This document shows, in pieces, positions 27,401 through 39,400 of a DNA stretch of 64,000 nucleotides. A program made the translations under genes and the position numbers. The DNA comes from Opisthorchis felineus (lineage: Eukaryota; Platyhelminthes; Trematoda; Opisthorchiida; Opisthorchiidae), in the NCBI GenBank assembly GCA_004794785.1, contig SJOL01005577.1:186001-250000 (forward strand), given 5' to 3'. Numbering within the stretch: position 1 is the first letter of the stretch; each line of letters begins with the position of its first letter. The notes below the pieces were generated by a model. That model had not been told where the DNA came from. It saw only the letters and a list, made by a program, of their open reading frames with translations, and searched no databases.

Positions 27401-30400
27401 TATTGCTCTAAACTTACAGCGCACGATTGAAAGTTTCGTAGAAAAGCGGGTTGGCACAACCTACGGTCCACCGGCTGGGAAAAAGATGACGGTTTTCATC
27501 GATGATATCAATATGCCGAAGATCAACGAATGGGGTGACCAAATTGCAAATGAAATTGTACGCCAAACAATGGAAATGAGTGGGTTCTACAGTCTTGAAA
27601 AGCCTGGTGACTTCACCAATATTGTCGATATCCAGGTAAGCTTCGTTGCCTACGTAAACTGCTTAATAGTGCGATAGAAGCATTTGTGAACCGATCCATT
27701 ATTGGGTTAGTTTTAGCGCTTATCGAGTAGTAAATATGTTTTCATTTGGATTCAAGACCATTGTCCATATTAGTTGATTAAAGTTCGAACAGTTTAGAAA
27801 CTATGTAGTGGCTTGCCCCCCCCCCATAATTAAAACCATTCAGAGTTAACGAATAACCCTTTCTAACCGATTATTAAAATGCCTTGACAGTGGTAAAACC
27901 ATTCTATACGGAACATAACATTTTAGGGGAGAAGGTTATGTCTCTAGAAATAGGAAATTCCTCAGAGTTTCCTGAACTTCCGTGATTGTTGTCCTCACTT
28001 AGTAGGGGATACCACACACAAACCCTCATTGGATGACTTTTTTGAAAGTCGAGATGCTGCAAGACCATCGCATCGAATTTCCGCTAGATTGGATGAAAGT
28101 CAATAATCATATTCGTAATTACATTGTTTTTGATGTTTGGGTCTTACTAATGTCCCTCACCACACAACGTTTTGCCCTTTTGAAAGGTGTATTATGATTC
28201 CACATGTGGCTTGGGGGTGATTCCTGAAAACACTTTTGCCTCCCCCTTATACGACTACAATTGTAGGTCATCAAATTTTGTGTCCCTCCCTAACGTGTAT
28301 GAAGAAAATGCGCCCCTCTACGCATAATGCCATTTTCCACCCGACTGTGGTGGTTGAGCTACGTAGAGAAGCATCCAACCCGTGGAATTATTGTTACTGA
28401 GTGTGGCTCAATACCTAACGATCCAGTGTTCTGAAGATACCTGCATTCACCTCGTTGAGTAACACACATTTTTTTAGCCTGACCAGTTCACTTTTCATCG
28501 GTGTTTTCAAGTTCCTGGCAGCCATGAACCATCCAGGAGGTGGCCGTAATGACATTCCCGAACGGTTGAAACGACAGTTTTGCACCTTCAACTGCACTTT
28601 ACCCAGTGATACTTCAATTGACACTATCTTCAGCGTGATTGGAACCGGACATTATTGTGAAGAACGTGGTTTCTCACCAGCTGTTATACAGTTGGTGGAA
28701 AAACTTGTTCCGCTCACCCGAGTCATATGGCAACATACGAAAAATCGGCTCTTGCCAACACCAGCCAAGTTTCACTATATTTTCAACTTGCGTGATCTAA
28801 GTCGCGTGTGGCAAGGCATGCTCAATACGATAAGTGAAGTAAGTGAATTTTTACATCACTCTAATCCTCTATTGTGAACGGTAGCAAAAACATGTTTCTT
28901 ATCCTATAAACAACAGAACAAAGACGCACAGAAGACCTTGTCCGCAGCTCCACCAACAACCTGATTTTCATTTCGATGAGTCACTTTATATACCACCGTT
29001 TATTTGAGCGCTAGCCAATAATAATTGACTACGTAGTCACGCTGAAGCGGCCGAAATCCAGTTCAGTGAAGAAGGTCCAAAACTGGGAATTTTTTTCATA
29101 CTTAACCCAGATGTTTACTATGGTTTCCAAATGAATTCTTCTGTGCTCAAAAGTTAGGCTGGCTTGTGGCCAGTACTATTGAGCAGCTGAATGAAGCAAC
29201 ATGACGTGATCTTTTTCGTATACAGTAAAATTCCGACTTTCACTCTCTACGTTTCCTCTGATTAAGGACCGCTTACTATGATGTCTATCAAACTTCAGAA
29301 GTGTCCCCTCGAAACCTAGGGCGAGAACATGTTTGCCTTTTGCAATCTATGGTGGACGAGATGACGGTTCGAGGCAAACATAAAAGTTTACTTCTTTGAA
29401 CGAATCTGTGATACACCATACTTTGAGCAGCTAGTCAGCACCATTCCGCATCATCTGGACAGCGCGACTGGAGGACGAATGTCAATGGTTCTCTCTAAGT
29501 GCAGAATACTCTTACTGTGCCACCCGTACAGAATAGATAAATCTTCTAACCTCTACCCGCGGGGTCAGGGGTCCGATTCCTCCGATAATTTTATGAGATA
29601 AACATTGCAGATTGAGTCAAACAGAGAGAAACCTGCAAGGGCCTCGAACACAAGCTGACTGTAAGGTAAAACTGTAGATTGCGTAATTATCCTCTAGTTG
29701 CATCACATTGTGCATCTTCATTTTTATAGTCCTATTGTACTGAGTGGAAACAAGCCAAGAGGCTCGAGAAAATATGCAGCTCCAACTTATTTCGCACCTG
29801 AAGGTCCTGTCTTGTCTCGACAAATACACTCATTTGCCAATCAATTTGGTTTTCACGGGAGACTCGAGTGAATCTCTCGTTTATGATGTTCTTCAGCTGA
29901 ATGTGCTGCACACAGGCCGCCTCATGTTTGTCTTGTCTTGTCATCAGGAATCAGATGCGAGAATCGTCCAATGCATTCAGCAAACTAATTGATGAGATAG
30001 ACACCACATTGCTTTTCAATTGCCCGTCATCACGGTATCTAGTTTTATTTCCATTAGGTCGACAGAAAATCTCAAGCTGTCCGATTCCCAGCGAAGCTTT
30101 TCAAAAAGCGTTCCAACTGTAAAGCTCAGACCTTATACTTTCTAAATGGAAACTAGCTGAAGGGGCTCGATTTTGGCCCGTTCTGAGGTCAAACGGTCTT
30201 CTGTGGGCAACATTGTAAGCAAAAGGACCTCTGATGAACTTTCGTTTCATTCGTAATTTGTTTGCCTTTTTCAGCTGCCAATTAGGTTGTGGAAGCATTG
30301 GACCCACTGAGTACTACTGCTTAATAGATTCAATGCTGGTAACTATCGCGTATCCACCTACTGAACTTACGTAGTATTTGTAATAGAGAACACACCAAAT

Positions 30401-33400
30401 TTCGCTTTAACACACTCTTTTCTCCGTTACTAAGGTTATCATTGATGCCAGTGTGCTTCTGATGCTTTGGAAACATGAACTGCTCCGAGTGATAGCCGAT
30501 CGATTCGTATCGCCAAGTGACACGCAATGGTTTGAAAAATACATCAGTTTGCTGGCAACTGAAGTACTATCGGAGGAGCAGCTTGCACACTTACAGACTG
30601 AAGTATATTTCGTTGACTTCATGCGGTAAGCCACTTTGAATTTTTGGTGTTAATTGCCACCGCTTAACATGGTCTATATCTTCGCAGTAATGTCTAAGGT
30701 GACTACATTTAGTCTTCCTGGAAATGAATTCTTCCGCTTTTCATGCCCCTCCGGGCCACCCGACTAGACTTTTGGCACAATCGATACATGCTGTGTTGTC
30801 TCGAATTGTTTTTTTTCTGTCAACTGAGTGAAGTATGGTGGGAAGGATAGCAGTATGGGCTTGTGGGTGATATCACGATTTGTATTCACAGTACTCCTCT
30901 TAACGGCCATCTCCCGTCCTGGAGTAATTAGCCTAGTTAGTTCGCATCCAAATGGGATGCGATGAACTCGAATATGCTCTTATTAGAGCTTAAAAGCACT
31001 ACAAATTTGTGACCGTACCAAGATTGGAACTCTGGATGTCTGACGCAATTGTGTCACCACTTCACCACAAGCATTTCATGGACGAAACTGAAGTAACACG
31101 TCTGAAAAGGGGAGTATTTCCGAACCCTGGACGATGTGCTTTGTTTTTCTGATGCCTTGAACGATGGTCCACTATCCGTTCTGTTTTTTCAATTGACTGA
31201 CCCGCCTGCCAGAACTTCTCAATCCGATGGTGCAGTGGACGTCTGATATCATGTGGATACTTGTGTCTGATTACTCGCTAGAATATTTGGAATTTATTTT
31301 GCATCCACATTGATTTTGTTGAATCAACTCCTCTTTAGTTTCGGTGCGGTATTCTGTTCGGTCCACATCTCCGGGAGATGAATGGACTCCAGATCCGCAC
31401 TGGCTAGAGCTCATCAGCGGTGCCTTCTCTTGGCTGTCCGAGGATTTGAAATCCCGAATTTCGACATGTAAAGCCAGCGTACTACGACATGCACTGCCGA
31501 TCTTGTTTTGCACAAAACTAACAGTGTTCACGTTCCAACCAACAACGAATGATGCACCGTATAGTTTTGGGATCATCTATCACCCAGTACGCGAAGCAGA
31601 GGGGCAACGCTTTTCTTATTGGTATGACCCAACCATAGTGCTTCCTTTGACTACTTTTGCATGGTTACATCCGGTGTTTCCGGTTGTATAAAGCTGAAGG
31701 ACAACCGTGGGAGAAGTTTATGTTTACAGGTATCGTAGCTTGGTATCGTAGATTGACACAATTTCAGCTGCTGAACAAAAAGTAGAATTACGGTTTGTAT
31801 CATAAGGCGGAATAACTGTATTTACACATAACAAGATACCTTTTGTGAAACACTTTCCCGAAAATTGGTGTGCCCTTTCGACACCCATGGTTCTGCTACC
31901 TTTTTTATAGGATTTGTGAAACAGACATGTTCCAGATCACCGAATGTAAAAAGAACGTCCGTATTTGGTGCCTCGAAAACTCGCGAATGGTTTTTTAAAT
32001 CATATCAATCCTAAACAACCTTCCGATTATTTGGACTTTTTCATTAGTCAGCATTTTAGTTCTTCTGTTTGTGGATCAATTCAATCAGTTGATCCAATTC
32101 GCTGCAACAGTACAGCTTACAAAGTAGCATCGTGGTAATAACGCAACCACAGTTAACAATCCGTGCTGCAGCTAAAATCCTACCGGACAACAAACAGGTG
32201 ATAACCGAACTCGCTCCTGCTCCATAATCCCCACGATAATCTCGTTTTCTCTAGGGATTGTACCTGCCGACCTCTTTTTGATACTGAAACATGATGAGAA
32301 AAGAGGAGCAATATGGACTTTTGGTTAGGGAGGAGGAACTGTTGCACTTCACGAGCATCTTTTTGTGTTACTTTTAGGGATGCTCCAGAGTTAACGGGGG
32401 AAGAACCGGAGGACTTCGACATTTCTGCCCCTAAAGTATATGAACCAGTAAGTATGCACCTGTGTGACTTTTGCAGACTATTGTGCCAAAAATCCACTGG
32501 TATCGATCCCTTACAAGTCTTTGCAGGCGGCCTTTCGACTGATTTCCTACGGTAACTACGCGATCTAACGGTATGAAACTGCTCGTAGACAGTTTGTTTT
32601 GTGTGTTTGTTTGTGGTTTGTTGTTTGTGGTGTTTCACGGTGTGCCACCTATACACCGGGTACCAATGTACAGCGAGTCCGGCTACCGCAGTCATACCTT
32701 AGACGATGATGAAAGAAACTGGATTGAGGGCAGCTAAGTTTTGCAGTCAACAGCCTGCACCCGTTCAGTGTGGACAGTAGTGGCGAAACATCGTATAATC
32801 GGCTCCCACCTACCTAATAAAAATCGCCACGACATGAATGAAAGAAATTAATGAAAGATCCTCTTCGGATTCAGACACGCATAATTCCCACAGCAATGTG
32901 ACAGCAGGGTGCGGTCGTTAATGTTCTCTTTACCTGAACCTATTCCCGCAACACAACACAGGTTTGCTAATGGCTTGTGCAATCTCCGGCAACCACTGCT
33001 TTCGTACTTTTGGTCTTTGAGGCGGTACTCATTACATGAGTCTGAAAGTCATTTTGGGGTCCATATGGTGACAGTGTCCACTGGCTGTTCGAATGTGAAC
33101 GCAGAGGTTGTTTTAGATGGTTCTTCAGCTGAGATTTCAGAGCGATAATCTTGGATATGTTTAAAGTTAAAGTTTGAAGTTTAAAGTTAAAACACCGTAG
33201 TGGAATAGGATGTTATAATCCACCGTTTCGGTTGCCATGGTTAACCTTTTTCACGGATTTTTTTCAATCAGTTGAATACGGGTCAAGCGAAGCCTTACTT
33301 GGGTCCGCTATCATGTCGTCAAATTAGTGTTCCTGAGACCAGTTGGCAGTCAGCTGTGACCAGTGTTTGTGTGCGTGTACTTTGGCTGGGACGTACCTCC

Positions 33401-36400
33401 GCTTGCTGTTGTGCTGGCTGTGGTGCGTAATTGTAGAGATCCCTGCTTTGACCTTTGACCACTGTGTCTACTAAGGTGTGCAGTAAGTCCAAGCCAAATA
33501 GGCGGGATGTTGGTTCCATCACTGCGGTTGACGCAGTGCGGCTGTGCGTTGATTTGTGCTTCAGCGCAGATCCGTTCCGCGTGTGACTTGAACCCTAACT
33601 GGAGCACACGTGTACCATTGAATTTGATTTGGTGGTATGATGTGAAAGTTGTTTTTTTTTGCGCTCGAATCACATAATCTAGTCCTCAGGGGGGGGGGGG
33701 TTGAGAAATTGGGGAGACAATAACTAAGTTAGCCACATTGATTTTTATCTTTGAAACTGTTCATGCATGGGGAGGGCGATAAATTATGACGTGTTGCTTT
33801 TGTGTCTGTGTCGCTGGACCATTCGTCCCGTCGGGTTAAAATTTCTGCCGCATTAGTTACAATAACCTGGAGCCTGATAACCATCTCTCTTCACATCGTT
33901 CAGGCCATTCTTCATCATCAGAAGGAGACACATCGGTACACAGCTGATACTGCTTAGAATTTTGTATTGAACACTCCAGCTGAGTTGTATTTTCACTGGA
34001 TCATGGTAGCCAAATTTTCGCACATTCTGACGAAGTTACAGAAACTAGCGCATCCGAATTTGGAGTTTGATAGATTATTGTGTTGTATTTGGTTCCGCAT
34101 CTGGTCCCAGCTTCACCCGACTGTTGACGCCTTTTCCAAACTTATTTTAGTTTGAACCTACCGGTATGTACCAAGTCTTGAATATGAAGCGGCATTATTC
34201 TGCCGCTAACTCTCGGTCTTCAACGTTTTGATTGTCCTTTCCGTCAGTCAGTATCAAACATCTTTGCTCAGAATTCTGCCTGTAATTTTACTGACTGGTT
34301 TACCAGTGAACATGTATTCACCAGTTGTTCCGCAACATACGCAACATCAACCAAACACCTCGCGAGAGCAAACCACATTAAATATGACTGTCTCACTTCT
34401 GATGTACGGATACAGAGCCAAGTTAATCCGCGGTTCTGAAGAATGCACAAATATCGCTGACTTCCGCGACCTTGTCGCACAGTTTACGAATGGGCTGTCT
34501 TGCTTGAAAGTAGCCAATCGCTGAGCATGATAGGCTTACATGGAACCACTTTGTCATGAATAATTCATGAATAACATCTTTCAAGACGCCACACCAGACC
34601 CGTGTGCAAATTATGTTGGCTGGCATCCGAGACAAACTTGTCTGTCAGTAATATCTGGATCCTCGGATGCATGTGCGTAGTACTGAAGCGTAGTATCTGG
34701 AGCCGGATGTGCTTTTGCGGTCGAATTAGTGAATATGAGGTAAACCCGAAGGAATAAGATCAGAGCGAAAAACCGAAGAGGACAGTTGAGATCCATCAGC
34801 CGCCCAAGAACGGTGGCATTATAACACCAGTACCACAGTAAACAACGAGGTACTGGGTAGAGAGTACAATGCCACTGGTCAACGTGGCCTGCTTTCTGGA
34901 TCAGAGATGTGGCCGCTGAGTTTGGAAGATCTTCGAAGACTTTCCGTTTCTTAGCGTGGGTGTCTACGAAGCGTTGCTCGGGTCTGGTCGGAATATCAGA
35001 TCAGTAATGCTGGGGTACATTAGATGGCCTTCGGAAACGTTCACTGACCCTCAATAGATCAGCTAGTCACAATCCACTGGTTACGCTGGTCAGAACATAT
35101 ACTTCGTATGCCAGAGGACCGTTTACCTCATAGAGCCCTCTTCGGCCAGCCATGTATCTGATGCAGATGACCCACAGGCGGTCAGTCCACAACCTGACAA
35201 CGAAGCGTGAAGGCCCTTACCGGTCAACTCAGTCGCGTTGGCAACTGCCGTCTCCCCGGATGGAGACCGCAGGACGAGACAAAAAATGTTTAGTGACTGA
35301 CAGATGCGGCTGTATCACACAGCCAATGATGGTCTTGCATCAATGCTATCGCCTTTTCAGCGTAGCTCTCATTCCCTGTTATACCGAACAACAGAACAGT
35401 TTGACGTAAGTGAACTGAATGGGCCATTGGCTCCAACGCGTGGACGGTTTGTGAGCTGACTGACTGACTGATGACCGACTGATTGGCCTCATCTTTGGGG
35501 TAACAAGCGCCTCTTTATTATTACTGTGTACACCCTTGACCAAATGCATAACCACGCTGGCTTGGTTGACTATATTTGCTTTGCTCGATGCGTTCAGTAG
35601 CTGGTGTTAACTGCTGATTCGAATGATCAAATCACAATAGCTTCCCGTCGTTTTATTCGGTTGGCTTTGAATTATTGTGCTACTCTGTTCCACGAATAAG
35701 TGGGGATTTGTTAGTGAAGCCAATTTGCATAGGGGAAGTAGTCGTACAGCATCAGTTCCTGCAGTGTTTTAGGAGACCTGCGATCTAAACACGCTGATAA
35801 GACATCATGAAGTTTATACCCAAAGGCAACAACGCCTAGCCACAAAAATATACTGGTTCTTTCGTTTTGTTGCGTAGCTCTTCGATGTTTACTTAGTTCA
35901 CTATTGAGCACCATATCGTTTGCTGCGCTCCTCAACAGGTTGAAAGTATCGATGTACTTCGGGAAAGACTGCTTATGTTCATGGCCAGTATGAATGAAAA
36001 CATCCGCGGCGCCAATATGGACTTGGTGTTTTTCAAGGACGCCATCACACATTTGGTGAAAATCTCACGAGTGATCCGATCCCCAAGGGGTAATGCTTTG
36101 CTTGTTGGTGTGGGCGGTTCCGGTAAAAGGTCGCTAACCCGCCTGGCCTCCTATATTGCAGACTATCGAGTATTCCACATTGTGCTGACCAGGTAAGCTC
36201 AATAGATATAATGTCTTCAAATGGGAATGGTCCAACGTTTGAGCACTCAAAGTAGCACGGTAATCTGGTTCACTTTAAAACCATTAGGCGATATACCTCT
36301 TTAGACTCTTGCTATCGCTGAGAATTTATTTTCTCCAGGTCATACAACGTGTCCAATCTACTTGAGGATTTGAAGAATCTTTACCGGACAGCTGGCATGG

Positions 36401-39400
36401 AAGGCAAAGGCGTAACCTTCATTTTTACCGATTCTGATGTCAAAGATGAAGGATTTCTCGAGTACATAAACAACATCTTGGCCTCTGGAATGGTAAGTTA
36501 TTTTTAGCCACAGATGATATAAAGTCGTTCAAACAGTTTGTGTACTTCGTGTATATCGGGCGTCATCAAGAAGGAACCGTGTGAATTGTGGTGCCTCGAA
36601 GTATAAATTTTAACCATCCAAAGACGTTCCTTCTGTGGGACGTGACAAGGAAACCGAAGTCTAGGCGACAGAGTGACTGCAACAGAAAGGTGCCCCGGGT
36701 CTGCTCACTGCCACCTAGTCTGACCGTGCTTGTCGTACTGTCTTTGTATGGACCTCGTGATTGTGGCATGGATGTGCTCTTGATCGGTGAGATAATTAAT
36801 GGATGAAATAAGTGGTTGAGCAGCCAGCTTCCATCCTCGGACTACAGCTGCAACACGGAATATAAAAATCGCACTTAGACAGCATATAGCACCAATCACG
36901 GGATCCACATCACGTGGTCACACGCTTCGTGATTGATGAATGTGATTGAAGGATGAGCGGCGCCAAATGCGATTTAATCACACCGCTGATCAGCCGCTCG
37001 TGGCCGAGCGTTAAGTGTTCAAACCACTAGCCGGAAGGTCGCGGGTCCGAGACTCTCTGGGGTTTCGTGAGATGCGCGCTGCTGATGACTTCCAATAAGG
37101 ATGAAGCAGATGTAGAGTGCTTCTCGGCCTTCCAGCATAGGTTGCCTTCACTTACAGGACGAAATCACCGAAATTCCCAAATACCCCGGCATTGGTTGTG
37201 TCAGTTCACAGGAATGATGCACGGTCATTCCGAATGAGTGTTTAAAAGCACAAAAACATCAGCTTTAGAAGAATCAGTCAGCCCCCAATGCCCACAATCG
37301 ATTTCTTCTTCAGTTTCTTCATGGGTTTCGTGCATTGACTGAGTTAGGGAAACGCCTTATTTGGTGAAATCGCAATCCTACCGTAAAGCACTAGTAGGTG
37401 AAAAGGCAAAACAACGGTTACACTAGGAATGCTTAAGGTCAAAAAGCTAGCAAGCTGGTATTTTCTAAATTTGAAATCCCGCCAGGCTTAATAATAAAGA
37501 ATGGCATCAGAATAAGCTAGGAATTTAGCTGGGATTCATTTCAGTCTCTTGTTAAAACCAGATTAGTTTATGAATGAGTGTACATAATCGTTTGCGTATC
37601 ATTTGGTGTTAAAACAGAACATGAGGTTAATGTGGTCTGGGGATTACGCCTTCCTGATGAGCCGCAACAAAGGCGAAACCGGTAGTGGGTTGTTGAAAAG
37701 TTTTCAGCAACCTGATAAGTAGTATGATGCGAAAAATGTACATCCGTCCACAACAGTTGGTTGATGCCTTCCCACTATGATCACCTACAGTAGTCGAAAA
37801 CCCCAATTTTGTCACTTGAGCAGTTGGGAAAGTGATGCGCGCTCACAAATAAGTTACCCCCAGACTGGCGGAAGTGAATTCCTTTGGGAACGCTATTGAT
37901 ACACTTAAACAAGGAGCTATGATTCCTGATTAACTACACCATAACATGAGTTGATAGTTAGAACTGCCCCGGTAAGTTGTCGGAAAGAAAGTGAGTGGAC
38001 TGATGGACAATGATGAAGCTCCTGTGTACTGAATATCCTCTTTACATTCTCGCTACAAAACTACCTATTAGGCTGGAAACTCTTCGGAGGTAACTATAAA
38101 CGGGAGACCCAGCTGGTATCTAGTTGAATCCCCCGTTGATACAAATTCTCAAATTTACGTCTTCTCTGCGCTGTTTGTTTATATAGTCTGCCTGACGAAT
38201 GTCACACATAACACTACAATATTATCCATTTTTCTCTCTGAAACTTCTTCCATTTTTCCGCAACTAGATATCCGGCTTATTTGCACGCGACGAAATGGAT
38301 GAGGTCCTTGCTGCACTGGTACCGATAATGAAGAAAGAATTTCCGAAACGTCCTCCGGAAAATGAAATTCTTAACGAATACTTCATGTTCCGTGTGCGCA
38401 AGAACCTGCACGTCGTTCTGTGCTTCTCTCCAGTCGGTGAGAAATTCCGACAGCGGGCACTGTACTTCCCTGGATTGATTTCTGGTTGTACAATTGACTG
38501 GTTCCAACGCTGGCCACAGGATGCATTGCTGGCTGTGGCACAACACTTTCTGGGCGATTACGAGATGTCCTGTAGTCCGAACACTCGCAACTCTTTGATC
38601 TCTCTAATTGCTGATGTGCACGATGACGTGACTGCACGTTGTGCAGCATATTTCGAACGTTATCGTCGTACAGCTAACGTAACACCAAAATCATACATTT
38701 CTTTCATTCATGGTTACAAGAAAGTTTACCGCGAACAGGTGGAACATGTAAACGCGCACATTTCTCGACTGGGTTCGGGGCTGCAGAAACTGATGGAGGC
38801 TCAGGAGTCGATTTCAAAGCTAAGTGTGGAGTTATCCAACAAGGAAAAGGAGCTAGAAGTTGCTAACCGTGAAGCCGAAGCTGTCCTCGTAAACGTGACG
38901 CAACAAACGCAGGCCGCCGAACAGGTAAAGAATAAGGTTTTAACGGTGAAAGACAAGTGCCTGGCCATTGTTGAACACATAAGGAAAGAAAGGGCCGTAG
39001 CCGAAGACAAACTCGAAGCAGCTCGTCCAGCATTAGAAGAGGCAGAAGAGGCACTTAACACTATCAAACCGGGCGATATATCCACGGTACGAAAGTTAGC
39101 CAAGCCTCCTCACTTGATCCAACGTATCATGGACTGTGTTCTCTTGCTGTTCAAACGAAAAGTTGATCCTGTCAAAAAAGACCCCGAGCGACCGGGTTCC
39201 ATCAAAACGTCATGGGCCGAAGCACTCAAACTGATGGCAGCCAGCACATTCCTAAACAATTTGCTATACTTTCCACGTGATTTAATCAATGAAGAAACGG
39301 TGGATTTGATTCAACCCTATTTGGAACAAGAAGATTATAATCTGGAAGCGGCCAAAAAGGTTTGTGGTAACGTCGCTGGTTTGTGCTCCTGGACCTTAGC

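Larger units (their letters stand above)
22957..27419 (+). other. Dynein intron 11 (4,463 bp)
   Basis: Longest intron in the window, between AAA3 Walker A and Walker B. Acceptor TTACAG at 27414-27419. It holds two copies of dispersed repeat family B (about 24988-25150 and 25380-25760). The 23440-24420 part has several medium-length frames on both strands of unknown nature, possibly old transposon sequence. Confidence 0.75.
32448..35938 (+). other. Dynein intron 15 (3,491 bp)
   Basis: Contains a run of twelve G at 33689-33700 and a LINE 3'-end fragment (about 34870-35390). A minus-strand frame at 33350-33673 begins near a T9 run and resembles no family I can name. Acceptor AACAG at 35934-35938. 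Confidence 0.75.
36493..38267 (+). other. Dynein intron 17 (1,775 bp)
   Basis: Holds a tRNA-derived SINE (about 36985-37165) and hammerhead repeat copy 3 (37523-37745). Acceptor AACTAG at 38262-38267. Confidence 0.8.

Noticed and set aside
31344..31691. 115-codon open frame as an exon or nested gene
   Set aside because: Not needed for the dynein alignment, no family resemblance, and an antisense frame of similar length overlaps it.
32180..32695. 171-codon minus-strand open frame
   Set aside because: It overlaps dynein exon 15 in antisense and its translation is low-complexity and unlike any family.
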